64,000 nt of DNA from NCBI RefSeq assembly GCF_014653115.1, contig NZ_BNAD01000002.1, positions 186,001 to 250,000 on the forward strand. Direction: 5' to 3'. Below, one piece after another: positions 9,755 through 18,726 of this stretch. The position numbers and the translations under genes are program-made. Position 1 is the stretch's first letter, and every line of letters begins with the position of its first letter. The notes beneath the pieces are model-generated. The model ran no database searches and was not told the origin of the DNA. It saw only the letters and a program-made list of their open reading frames with translations. Source of the stretch: Nocardioides flavus (ex Wang et al. 2016) (GTDB lineage Bacteria > Actinomycetota > Actinomycetes > Propionibacteriales > Nocardioidaceae).

Positions 9755-11229
9755 GACGACGACCCTCCGAACCAGCGCTGCGGCTCGGGTGCGATGTTGT
9801 GCCACACGTGCTTGGTCTCGCGGTACTCCTCGAGACCGGCCAGGCCCAGCTCGCGCCCGATGCCCGACTGCTTGTAACCGCCCCACTCGGCCTGGGCGAC
9901 GTACGGGTGGTAGTCGTTGATCCACACGGTGCCCATCCGCAGGCCCGCTGCGACGCGCTGGCCGCGGCCCGCGTCCTGGGTCCAGACCGCGCCGGCGAGG
10001 CCGTAGATGCTGTCGTTGGCGATCCGGACCGCCTCGGCCTCGTCGCGGAACGTCTCCACCGTGAGCACCGGCCCGAAGGACTCCTCCTGCGTCACGCTCA
10101 TGTCGCTGGTGCACCCGTCGAGCACGGTGGGCAGGTAGTAGAACCCGTCGGCCAGCGCCGGGTCGTCGGGGCGGGCCCCGCCACAGCGCAGCACGGCGCC
10201 CTCGGCCAGGCCGGCAGCGACGTACGCCTCGACCTTGTCCCGGTGCGCGGCGCTCGTGAGGGGACCGGTCTCCGCCGCCTCGTCGAACGGACCGCCGAGC
10301 CGGATCTCGCGGGCGCGGGCGACGAGGTCGTCGACGAACCGGTCGTGGAGCGACTCCTCGACGACGAGGCGGGCGCCGGCCGAGCACACCTGGCCGGAGT
10401 GCAGGAACACCGCGGTGAGGGCGAAGTCGAGGGCCGTGTCGTAGTCGGCGTCGGCGAAGACGATGTTGGGGTTCTTGCCGCCGAGCTCGAGGGCGACCCG
10501 CTTCACCGTCCCCGACGCGGCGGCCATCAGGCGCTTGCCCGTCGCCAGTCCGCCGGTGAAGGAGACGAGGTCCACGCGGGGGTCCTCCGAGAGCGGGGCC
10601 CCGGCGCTCGCACCCTCCCCGAGCACGAGGTTGCCCACGCCGGCCGGCAGCCCCGCCTCCTCGAGCACGAGCAGCAGGTGGATGGCGGTGTGCGGGGTGA
10701 TCTCGCTCGGCTTGAGGACGAAGGTGTTGCCCGCGGCCAGGCAGGGCGCGACCTTCCACGCCACCTGCAGCAGCGGGTAGTTCCACGGCGTGATCAGGCC
10801 GCACACGCCGACGGGCTCGTGGACGATGCGGCTCACCACGGCGGGGTTGCCGGTGTCGACGACCCGGCCCCCCTCGGTGTCGGCCGCGTGGCCGAAGTGG
10901 CGGAAGACCGACACCACGTCGTCGACGTCGTAGCCGCTCTCGACCAGGCGCTTGCCGGTGTCGAGCGACTCCGCCCGCGCGATGGCGTCGCGGTCGCGCT
11001 CGAGCAGGTCGGCGACGCGCAGCAGCAGGTCGCCACGCGCACGGTTGGACCAGCCCGGCCACTCACCCTCGTGGAAGGCGCGGTGGGCCGCTGCGATCGC
11101 CAGGTCGGTGTCCTCCGCGCCGGCCTCCGCGACCTCGCCGACCAGCGAGCCGTCCGCGGGACAGCGGATCTCGCGCCGACCACCTCCGCGGGCCGGGATC
11201 CAGCTTCCGTCGATGTACAGGTCGGGCAC
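9751..11229 (-). CDS. betB: betaine aldehyde dehydrogenase
   Basis: NAD(P)-dependent oxidation of betaine aldehyde to glycine betaine. 492 aa, standard ALDH length. Catalytic Cys in HSGQVCSAG (about residue 282), general-base Glu in [12 protein letters not shown] (about 248), cofactor motif FTGGLATGK and PWNYPL at the substrate tunnel. The start is GTG 11229 (reads [10 protein letters not shown]) with only a weak purine-rich site ahead. First gene of betB-betA-betT. No TTGCG-type operator was seen in the 51 bases before it, so its regulation may differ from the demethylation genes. Confidence 0.88.
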   Translation of the reverse strand: MPDLYIDGSWIPARGGGRREIRCPADGSLVGEVAEAGAEDTDLAIAAAHRAFHEGEWPGWSNRARGDLLLRVADLLERDRDAIARAESLDTGKRLVESGYDVDDVVSVFRHFGHAADTEGGRVVDTGNPAVVSRIVHEPVGVCGLITPWNYPLLQVAWKVAPCLAAGNTFVLKPSEITPHTAIHLLLVLEEAGLPAGVGNLVLGEGASAGAPLSEDPRVDLVSFTGGLATGKRLMAAASGTVKRVALELGGKNPNIVFADADYDTALDFALTAVFLHSGQVCSAGARLVVEESLHDRFVDDLVARAREIRLGGPFDEAAETGPLTSAAHRDKVEAYVAAGLAEGAVLRCGGARPDDPALADGFYYLPTVLDGCTSDMSVTQEESFGPVLTVETFRDEAEAVRIANDSIYGLAGAVWTQDAGRGQRVAAGLRMGTVWINDYHPYVAQAEWGGYKQSGIGRELGLAGLEEYRETKHVWHNIAPEPQRWFGGSSS

Positions 11230-11280
11230 GGTCGTCTCGCTCTCTCTGTGCGGGAAGGGTCCTGCTGCGCGGGCCCAGCG

Positions 11281-12096
11281 TCAAGGTCTGGGCTGGTCCG
11301 GCCCCGACCGTGGGCGGTGCCCCCAGCCCAGTCGGTGGGAGACCTCGTCCGCGGCCGCCACGACGAGGCGTACGACCTCCTCGACCCGGTCGGCGTGGAG
11401 CCGGAACGACGGTCCGGACACGCTCATCGAGGCGACCACGTCGCCGTGCGCGTCGCGGACGGGCGCGGCCACCGCCGTCAGCCCGACCTCCAGCTCGTCG
11501 ACCGCCACGGCATGGCCCTGCTCGCGCACCCGCGCCACCTCCGCGCGCAGCTGCGCGCGCCCGGTGATCGTGTGCGGGGTGTAGGTCGTCAGGGTGCCGA
11601 GGACTGCGACCAGGCCGGCGTCGTCGAGGCCGGCCAGGAGGACCTTCCCGTTGCTGGTCGCGTGCAGCGGGATGCGCTGGCCGACCCAGTTGTGGGACTG
11701 CAGCGCCGACGAGCCGGCGACCTGGTCCAGGTAGAGCGCCGAGCTCTCGGCGAGGACGGCGATGTTGACGGTCTCACCGGTGTCGGCGGCGAGCCGTCGC
11801 GCGATCGGCCGGGCCTCCTGCACCAGGTCGAGGCGCGCCGTGGTCGCGCCGGCGAGGCGCAGGATCCCGACACCGAGGCGGTAGCGGCCCCGGTCGCTGG
11901 TCTGCTCCACGAGGCGGTGCGCCTCGAGCGTCGCGACGAGCCGGAAGGCGGTGCTCTTGTGCACGCCGAGCTCGCCCGCGATCTCGGTCACCCCGGACTC
12001 GCCGGTGCGCGCGAGGACCTCGAGGATCCCGAGCGCCCGGTCGACCGACTGCACGCCGCCCCCGGTCGGGGCTGGGTTCGGCACGGTGTCCGCCAT
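11281..12096 (-). CDS. IclR-family regulator 1 of the betaine island
   Basis: DNA-binding regulator, 271 aa. The N-terminal winged helix-turn-helix covers about residues 15-80 (SVDRALGILEVLARTGESG, then ELGVHKSTAFRLVATLE as recognition helix). The C-terminal IclR effector domain contains IPLHATSNGKVLLAG and AVDELEVGLTAVAAPV, the usual ligand-pocket blocks. The start chosen is ATG 12096; no Shine-Dalgarno sequence precedes it, so the message may be leaderless. Divergent from purU-fhs across a 106-base gap holding TTGCG-type palindromes. Probably controls the island in response to betaine or a demethylation product (inference). Confidence 0.85.
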   Translation of the reverse strand: MADTVPNPAPTGGGVQSVDRALGILEVLARTGESGVTEIAGELGVHKSTAFRLVATLEAHRLVEQTSDRGRYRLGVGILRLAGATTARLDLVQEARPIARRLAADTGETVNIAVLAESSALYLDQVAGSSALQSHNWVGQRIPLHATSNGKVLLAGLDDAGLVAVLGTLTTYTPHTITGRAQLRAEVARVREQGHAVAVDELEVGLTAVAAPVRDAHGDVVASMSVSGPSFRLHADRVEEVVRLVVAAADEVSHRLGWGHRPRSGPDQPRP

Positions 12097-12118
12097 GAGG
12101 GGGACACTAGCGCAGCAG

Positions 12119-12158
12119 CTGTTGCGTATCGCAGACTGCGTTTCGCCGAGCGCAACAG
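12119..12158. promoter_or_regulatory. operator region between iclR1 and purU
   Basis: Exact 8-base arms CTGTTGCG (12119-12126) and CGCAACAG (12151-12158) flank the region. Inside it TTTCGCCGAGCGCAA (12141-12155) matches the TTGCG-N5-CGCAA motif with one mismatch. The left arm with TATCGCAG is a weaker half-site. Placement in the divergent gap fits autoregulation of iclR1 plus control of purU-fhs (inference). Confidence 0.55.
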
Positions 12159-12202
12159 CAGTTCGGCGAGCCTCGGTCCCTCCTCCCGCTCCAGGAGACA
12201 CC

Positions 12203-13069
12203 ATGCCGCACCGCCCCGCAGGTGCCGAGTTCGTCCTGACTCTCTCGTGCCCCGACCGCCCCGGCATCGTCCACGCGGTGGCGGGCTTCCTGGTCGAGCG
12301 CGGGGCCAACATCGTCGAGAGCCAGCAGTTCGGCGACCGGCTCACCGACCGGTTCTTCATGCGCATCGCCTTCGTCACCCCGGCTGCGGCCGAGGCCGAC
12401 GACCTCCGTCAGGAGTTCGCCGGGGTCGCCTCGGCGTTCGGCATGGAGTACGGGCTCTGGGCCGCCGACGCGCCGTACCGGACGCTGATCATGGTCTCGC
12501 GGCACCTGCACTGCCTCAACGACCTGCTCTTCCGCGCGAGCACGGGGGCGCTGCAGATCGAGGTCCCGGCCATCGTGTCCAACCACCCGGACGCAGGGGC
12601 GCTGGCCCGCTCGTACGGCGTCGACTTCCACCACGTCCCGGTCACGGCCGACACCAAGCCGGAGGCCGAGGCACGCCTGCTGCAGCTCGTCGAGGACACC
12701 GGCACGCACCTCGTCGTCCTGGCGCGCTACATGCAGGTGCTCTCGGACGACCTGTGCCGGCGCCTCTCGGGGCGCGCGATCAACATCCACCACTCGTTCC
12801 TGCCGAGCTTCAAGGGGGCCCGGCCCTACCACCAGGCCTTCGACCGTGGCGTGAAGCTGGTGGGCGCGACCGCGCACTACGTGACCGGCGACCTCGACGA
12901 GGGGCCGATCATCGAGCAGGACGTCCTGCGCGTCGACCACGGCTACGACCAGGACCAGCTCGTCTCGGCAGGACGCGACGTGGAGGCGCAGGTGCTCTCC
13001 CGGGCGGTGCGCTGGCACAGCCAGTCGCGGGTCCTGCTCAACGGCGAGCGCACCGTCGTCTTCCGCTGA
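12203..13069 (+). CDS. purU: formyltetrahydrofolate deformylase
   Basis: Hydrolyses 10-formyl-THF to formate and THF, freeing THF when one-carbon load is high. 288 aa. An N-terminal ACT domain (LTLSCPDRPGIVHAVAGFL) senses amino acids such as glycine or methionine in known PurU. The formyltransferase domain has INIHHSFLPSFKG near residues 193-205 and VTGDLDEGPIIEQ near 227-239, supplying the catalytic Asn-His-Asp triad. ATG 12203 follows CCAGGAGA. Directly upstream of fhs; together they can cycle formate and 10-formyl-THF, which suits disposal of methyl groups from betaine. Confidence 0.92.
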   Translation: MPHRPAGAEFVLTLSCPDRPGIVHAVAGFLVERGANIVESQQFGDRLTDRFFMRIAFVTPAAAEADDLRQEFAGVASAFGMEYGLWAADAPYRTLIMVSRHLHCLNDLLFRASTGALQIEVPAIVSNHPDAGALARSYGVDFHHVPVTADTKPEAEARLLQLVEDTGTHLVVLARYMQVLSDDLCRRLSGRAINIHHSFLPSFKGARPYHQAFDRGVKLVGATAHYVTGDLDEGPIIEQDVLRVDHGYDQDQLVSAGRDVEAQVLSRAVRWHSQSRVLLNGERTVVFR

Positions 13070-13120
13070 GGCGACGGGCCAGCCGCAACCGCACCCACCG
13101 CCATCGCCCAGGAGCCCGCC

Positions 13121-14800
13121 ATGCAGTCCGACATCGAGATCGCCAACGCCGCCGTCCTGCGGCCCATCCGCGAGGTCGCGCAGGAGACGCTCGGGATCGG
13201 CGAGGAGCACCTGGTGCCCTACGGCCACCACAAGGCCAAGGTCGACATCGGCTACCTGACGTCGCTGGCCGACCGCCCGCTCGGCCGGCTGGTGCTGGTC
13301 ACCGCCCTCTCGCCCACCCCGCCCGGCGAGGGCAAGACCACCACGACCGTCGGGCTCACCGATGCCCTGCACGGCCTGGGTCACCGGGCGATGGCGTGCC
13401 TGCGGGAGCCGTCCATGGGTCCGGTCTTCGGCATGAAGGGCGGCGCGGCCGGCGGCGGGTGGAGCCAGGTCGTGCCGATGACCGACATCAACCTCCACTT
13501 CACCGGCGACTTCGCCGCCATCGCGGCGGCCAACAACCTGCTCTCCGCGCTGATCGACAACCACGTGCACCACGGCAACGAGCTCGACATCGACGTACGC
13601 AGCGTGACGTGGAAGCGCGTGGTGGACACCAACGACCGCGCCCTGCGCGAGGTCGTGGTGGCGCTCGGCGGGCACGCCAACGGCTTCCCCCGCGAGGACG
13701 GCTTCGACATCGTCGTCGCCTCCGAGCTGATGGCGATCTTCTGCCTCACCGAGTCCTGGGCCGACCTCAAGCGGCGCATCGGCGACATCGTCGTCGGCTA
13801 CACCCGCGCGATGACGCCGGTCACCGCCCGCGACCTCGGCGCGGAGGGGGCGATGGCCGCGCTGCTCCGCGACGCCCTCGCGCCCAACCTGGTGCAGACG
13901 CTCGAGGGTGCTCCGGCCTTCGTGCACGGCGGTCCGTTCGCCAACATCGCCCACGGCTGCAGCTCGGTGATGGCGACCCGCGCCGGGCTGCGGCTGGCCG
14001 ACATCGTGGTCACCGAGGCGGGCTTCGGCGCCGACCTCGGCGCGGAGAAGTTCGTGGACATCAAGTGTCGCAAGTCGGGCCTGCGTCCCGACGTGGCCGT
14101 GGTGGTCGCGACCGTGCGGGCCCTGAAGTACCACGGCGGGGTGCCGCTGGCCGACCTCGGTCGCGAGGACGTCGGCGCCGTCGAGGCCGGGATGGCCAAC
14201 CTGCGCCGCCACCTGGCCAACGTCCGCGAGGTCTACGGCATCCCCGCCGTGGTGGCGGTCAACCGTTTCCCCACCGACACCGACCGCGAGGTCGAGCGCG
14301 TCGTCGAGCTGGTGGCCGACGAGGGCGTACGGGCCTTCCCCGCCACGCACTTCGCCGACGGGGGCAACGGTGCGAAGGACCTCGCGGAGGGCGTGCTGGC
14401 GTCGCTGGCCGAGCCGTCGCCGTACGAGTTCTCCTACACCTACGACGACGACCTCTCGCTCACCGCGAAGGTCGAGGCCATCGCCACCCGCCTCTACGGC
14501 GCCGGCCTGGTGACCTGGGACGCCCGGGCTCGGCGGCGCCTGCAGCGCATCGAGCGCGACGGCTACTCGCAGCTCCCCGTGTGCATCGCCAAGACCCAGT
14601 ACTCGTTCTCGACCGACCCGGCGGAGCTGGGCGCACCGACGGGCCACGAGCTGCACGTGCGCGAGGTACGCCTCTCGGCCGGCGCCGGCTTCGTGGTCGT
14701 GGTGTGCGGCGACATCATGACCATGCCCGGCCTGCCGCGCGAGCCGTCCGCGGCGCGCATCGACCTCGCCGACGACGGGACGATCCTCGGGCTCAGCTGA
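13121..14800 (+). CDS. fhs: formate-tetrahydrofolate ligase
   Basis: Converts formate, ATP and THF to 10-formyl-THF, and is reversible when run with ADP. 559 aa, the standard length. P-loop [10 protein letters not shown] at about residues 66-75; other family blocks are [19 protein letters not shown] and [13 protein letters not shown]. The ribosome site CCAGGAG lies 9-14 bases before the ATG. Second gene after purU (51-base gap). In a methyl-oxidising setting it could recover ATP from 10-formyl-THF or refix formate released by PurU. Ends convergently 27 bases from mttB. Confidence 0.93.
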   Translation: MQSDIEIANAAVLRPIREVAQETLGIGEEHLVPYGHHKAKVDIGYLTSLADRPLGRLVLVTALSPTPPGEGKTTTTVGLTDALHGLGHRAMACLREPSMGPVFGMKGGAAGGGWSQVVPMTDINLHFTGDFAAIAAANNLLSALIDNHVHHGNELDIDVRSVTWKRVVDTNDRALREVVVALGGHANGFPREDGFDIVVASELMAIFCLTESWADLKRRIGDIVVGYTRAMTPVTARDLGAEGAMAALLRDALAPNLVQTLEGAPAFVHGGPFANIAHGCSSVMATRAGLRLADIVVTEAGFGADLGAEKFVDIKCRKSGLRPDVAVVVATVRALKYHGGVPLADLGREDVGAVEAGMANLRRHLANVREVYGIPAVVAVNRFPTDTDREVERVVELVADEGVRAFPATHFADGGNGAKDLAEGVLASLAEPSPYEFSYTYDDDLSLTAKVEAIATRLYGAGLVTWDARARRRLQRIERDGYSQLPVCIAKTQYSFSTDPAELGAPTGHELHVREVRLSAGAGFVVVVCGDIMTMPGLPREPSAARIDLADDGTILGLS

Positions 14801-14827
14801 CCGCACGCGGCCCGCTGGCCCAGGAGG

Positions 14828-16267
14828 TCAGTCGCCGAGCTCGGCCCGCCGGCGGACGACGTAGTCCTCGAGCTCCTCGCGGACCGCGTCGTCGAGCGGC
14901 GGCTGCTCGTACTCCTCGAGCACCTTCTCGTAGGCGAGCTTCGCGCGCGCGTTGGCGTCGTGGCCGCCCCCGCGCATCCATCGCTCGTAGTTCTCCGAGG
15001 ACGACAGCAGCGGACGGTAGAAGCACGTGCGGAAGCGTTCCATCGTGTGCATCGCCCCGAGGAAGTGCCCGCCGTGGCCGACCTCCTGGTGGGCGTCGAA
15101 GGCCATCGAGGCCTCGTCGATCTCCAGGGGCGTGAACTCGTGGCGCAGCATCTGGAGCAGCTCGACGTCGACGATGAACTTCTCGTAGCCCGCGACCAGC
15201 CCGCCCTCGAGCCACCCGGCCGAGTGCATCACCCAGTTCGCGCCGGCGAGGAAGGTCGGCATCAGGGTCATCAGGGACTCGTAGCCGGCCTGGGCGTCGG
15301 CCACCTGCGAGGAGGTCAGTCCCCCGCCGGTGCGGAACGGCAGGCCGAAGTGCCGGGCGATCTGGCCGGTGCACAGCAGGCCGATGCCCGACTCCGGGGT
15401 GCCGAAGGTCGGGGAGCCCGACTGCATGTCGATGTTGGACAGGAACGACCCGAAGATCACCGGCGTCCCCGGCCGGACCAGCTGCGACAGCGCGATCCCC
15501 GACAGGGCCTCGACGATCTGCTGGACGAGGGCGGCCGGGATGGTCACCGGCGACATCGCCCCCATCAGGATGAACGGGGTGAGCACCACCGGCTGGCCGG
15601 CGGCGGAGTACTCGAGCTGGGCCTCCAGCATCCGGTCGTCCCAGCGCAGCGGCGAGTTGCAGTTGATGAGCGAGATCGTGGCCGGCGTCTCCTCGATGGC
15701 CTCCCGTGAGCCGAACAGGATGGACGTCATCGCGATCGTGTCCGCGGCGTTGACCCCGGAGACGACGTTGCCCATGTAGACCTTGTCGGTCAGCGTCTGC
15801 AGGGCGTACGTCATGTCGAGGTGGCGGCTGTCGAGCGGGGTGTCGTTGGGCTCGCAGATCACGCCGCCCGCGGAGTCGAGCACCGCGAAGGACTGGGCGA
15901 GCCGGGTGAAGCTGCGGAAGTCCTCCATGGTGGCGTCGCGGCGTACCTCCCCCTGTCGCACGAACGGGGGGCCGTAGACCGCACCGAAGGCCATCGAGTC
16001 GCCGCCGATGTGGATGTTGTTGGCCGGGTTGCGGGCCTGGACGTCGAACTCGCGCGGCGCCGTGGCGACCTGCTCGAGGACGAAGTCGGGGTCGAGGAAG
16101 ACGGTGTTGTCCTCCACGCGCTGGCCCGCCGCGCGGAACAGCGCGAGGGCGCGCTCGTCCATGAACTCCACGCCGATCTCGGTCATCAGCCGGCGCCATC
16201 CCCGGTCGAGGGTGGCCATGGCCTCCTCGGACAGCACCTCGTATCGCGGCATCGCGTTGCGGAACAC
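14828..16267 (-). CDS. non-pyrrolysine MttB-superfamily corrinoid methyltransferase, probable glycine betaine methyltransferase
   Basis: Predicted to transfer one methyl group from a quaternary amine, most likely glycine betaine, to the Co(I) corrinoid protein, leaving dimethylglycine. 479 aa covering the trimethylamine methyltransferase (MttB) family TIM barrel from start to end, with blocks such as YGPPFVRQGE, NCNSPLRWDDRM, GGGLTSSQVADAQAGYES and EVGHGGHFLGA. The whole barrel reads through with no in-frame TAG, so it does not use pyrrolysine, as in Desulfitobacterium MtgB. The start is GTG 16267 with AAGGGAGGG just upstream. Proline betaine, carnitine or butyrobetaine are alternatives, since non-Pyl paralogues act on them; BetAB and the dimethylglycine dehydrogenase favour glycine betaine. 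Transcribed away from the corrinoid protein operon. Confidence 0.85.
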   Translation of the reverse strand: MFRNAMPRYEVLSEEAMATLDRGWRRLMTEIGVEFMDERALALFRAAGQRVEDNTVFLDPDFVLEQVATAPREFDVQARNPANNIHIGGDSMAFGAVYGPPFVRQGEVRRDATMEDFRSFTRLAQSFAVLDSAGGVICEPNDTPLDSRHLDMTYALQTLTDKVYMGNVVSGVNAADTIAMTSILFGSREAIEETPATISLINCNSPLRWDDRMLEAQLEYSAAGQPVVLTPFILMGAMSPVTIPAALVQQIVEALSGIALSQLVRPGTPVIFGSFLSNIDMQSGSPTFGTPESGIGLLCTGQIARHFGLPFRTGGGLTSSQVADAQAGYESLMTLMPTFLAGANWVMHSAGWLEGGLVAGYEKFIVDVELLQMLRHEFTPLEIDEASMAFDAHQEVGHGGHFLGAMHTMERFRTCFYRPLLSSSENYERWMRGGGHDANARAKLAYEKVLEEYEQPPLDDAVREELEDYVVRRRAELGD

Positions 16268-16277
16268 GGACCCTCCC

Positions 16278-16307
16278 TTGACCTGGCCGTCAGCCGGCTT
16301 CTAGCCT
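16278..16307 (+). promoter_or_regulatory. promoter of iclR2-corrinoid operon
   Basis: TTGACC at 16278-16283 and TAGCCT at 16302-16307, separated by 18 bases, give a good actinobacterial sigma-70-type promoter. The predicted start of transcription (about 16314) falls inside the adjoining perfect palindrome, a classical repressor position. The minus-strand mttB promoter must share the same gap but has no equally clear boxes. Confidence 0.6.
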
Positions 16308-16336
16308 CATGATGTGGAACACGGTTCCACATCATG
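16308..16336. promoter_or_regulatory. perfect 13-bp-arm palindromic operator between mttB and iclR2
   Basis: Left arm CATGATGTGGAAC (16308-16320), spacer ACG, right arm GTTCCACATCATG (16324-16336): a perfect inverted repeat of 29 bases. The core GTGGAAC-N3-GTTCCAC resembles known IclR-family operators (TGGAA...TTCCA type). It covers the predicted transcription start of iclR2 and lies upstream of mttB, so one IclR dimer pair could control both directions. The motif differs from the TTGCG sites, implying the two IclR proteins have separate operators. Confidence 0.75.
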
Positions 16337-16369
16337 GAACCCCTGGGAACCCCCAGCGAAGGAGTGCAC

Positions 16370-17169
16370 GTGAGCGAGACCGCCACCGGGACGCGGGCCC
16401 TCGACCGCGCCGCCGACCTGGTCGCCACGGTCGTGCACGCCGACGAGCCGATGTCCTTCGCCGACCTCCAGGACGCGAGCGGCCTCGCCAAGTCGACGAC
16501 GTCGCGGCTGCTGACCGCGCTCGAGCGCTCGGGGCTGCTCGAGCGGGACCCGTCAGGGTCGTACGTCGCGGGTCGCCTCTTCTGGCTCTACGCAGCACGC
16601 CACGACCCGTGGGAGGAGCTGGTCCGGCTCGCCCGGCCGGTGATGGACGCGCTCGGGGCCGACACCGGCGAGACCGTGCACCTCAGCGTCGCTCGCGGCG
16701 AGCGGGTGGTGCAGGTCGCCCAGGTCGACTCGACCTTCCTGCTCGGCACCCGCGACTGGACCGACGTCGAGGTGCCCGCGCACTGCTCGGCCCTCGGCAA
16801 GGTCCTCCTCGCCTGGGGTGCGCTCGAGCTGCCCGAGGGCGACCTGGAGCGACCCACACCGTCCACGCTGCCCGACGCCGACGCCGTGCGCCGCGACTGC
16901 GAACAGGCACGCCGCCGCGGCTGGGCGCTGACGCAGGACGAGCTCGAGATCGGGCTCACCGGCATCGCGGTCCCCGTCTTCGGGGTGCGCGACGACGTCG
17001 TCGCCTCGCTCGGGATCTCCGGTCCCACCCCCCGGCTGGCCCAGCGGGCCGACGAGCTCGGCCGCCGGCTGCTGGACCGGTCCGCCGCGCTGTCGTCCCT
17101 CCTGCGCGGCCCCGCCCGTCCGACCACGGTCGGCGGCACCGCTCGCACCGAGAACGAGGAGGTGGTCGC

Positions 17170-17173
<4 letters not shown>
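16370..17173 (+). CDS. IclR-family regulator 2, first gene of the corrinoid operon
   Basis: 267 aa. N-terminal winged helix (ALDRAADLVATVVHADEPMS, then ASGLAKSTTSRLLTALE) and IclR effector domain (VPAHCSALGKVLLAWG, QDELEIGLTGIAVPVFG). The start chosen is GTG 16370 with GAAGGAG five bases upstream; the ATG at 16334 lies inside the operator and has no ribosome site. Its stop overlaps the corrinoid protein start as GTGA, so regulator and methyl carrier are translationally coupled. Probably binds the adjacent palindrome and responds to betaine (inference). Confidence 0.85.
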
Positions 17174-17831
<658 letters not shown>

Positions 17832-17835
<4 letters not shown>

Positions 17836-18716
17836 GCATCGCGGAGCCGCTGCGGACGGTCCTGCGCTCCGCCTCGCGCGAGGTGGTCATCGGTCACGAC
17901 ACCCGCTTCACCGTCATCGGCGAGCGGATCAACCCGACCGGACGCCGGATCTTCCAGGAGCAGCTGCGCGAGGGCGACTTCTCCGCGATCGAGCGCGACG
18001 TCAAGGCGCAGGTCGAGGGCGGCGCCGACGTGCTCGACGTCAACATGGGCGTACCGCTGACCGACGAGCCCGACCTGCTGGCCCGGGCGATCACGATGGT
18101 GCAGGAGCTGACGGACCTCCCGGTCTGCATCGACTCCTCGGTCGTCGAGGCCCTCGAGGCCGGTCTCGCCGCGTACGAGGGCCGGGCGCTCGTCAACTCC
18201 GTCACGGCCGAGGACGACCGCCTCGAGCTGATCCTGCCGCTGGTGAAGAAGCACGACGCGGCGGTCATCGCGCTGCCCAACGACCACGACGAGATCCCGA
18301 TGGAGGCCGACAAGCGGCTCGAGCTCACCGCCAAGATCGTCCGGGTCGCCACCCAGGAGTACGGCATCGCGCAGGCCGACATCGTGATCGACCCGCTGGC
18401 CATGCCGATCGGCGCCGACACCACGACCAGCCTGGTCACCTTCGAGGTGATGCGCCGCATCCGCGACGACTTCGGGGTCAACATGACCTGCGGCGCCTCC
18501 AACGTCTCCTTCGGCATGCCCGGTCGGCACACCCTCAACGCCACCTGGCTGCCGATGGCGATGGCCTCCGGGCTCACCAGCGCGATCATGGACGCCCGCA
18601 CGCCGCAGGTGGTGGAGGCGGTGAAGGCGGCCGACGTCTTCCTCGGCCACGACGACTGGGGCATGGCGTGGATCTCCGCCCACCGCGCCAAGCAGGCGGC
18701 CGCGGACGGCGCGTGA
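17832..18716 (+). CDS. methylcorrinoid:tetrahydrofolate methyltransferase (MtgA-like)
   Basis: Moves the methyl group from the corrinoid protein to THF, giving 5-methyl-THF. 294 aa forming one pterin-binding TIM barrel as in the methyl-THF domain of MetH, AcsE and Desulfitobacterium MtgA. Blocks seen: GERINPTGRRIFQEQL, ADVLDVNMGVP, VCIDSS, ADIVIDPLAMPIG, TCGASNVSFGMPGR. The D-x-N and N-x-S-x-G residues are those used for pterin binding in the family. Start overlaps the corrinoid protein stop as ATGA. Choice of THF is supported by the fhs, purU and metF genes of the island and by the absence of methanopterin genes here. Confidence 0.88.
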
Positions 18717-18726
18717 AGACAGCCCG

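Noticed and set aside
5972..15135. Very long open frames on the plus strand opposite the BCCT, bet and purU-mttB genes (up to about 1,800 codons)
   Set aside because: Products are Arg/Pro/Ala/Gly-rich or low-complexity with no family motif; they are antisense shadows expected at this GC content.
14828..16267. A pyrrolysine-encoding (amber) codon in the MttB homologue
   Set aside because: The frame is open from GTG to its single stop over the whole family length with no in-frame TAG, and no pyl genes are visible.
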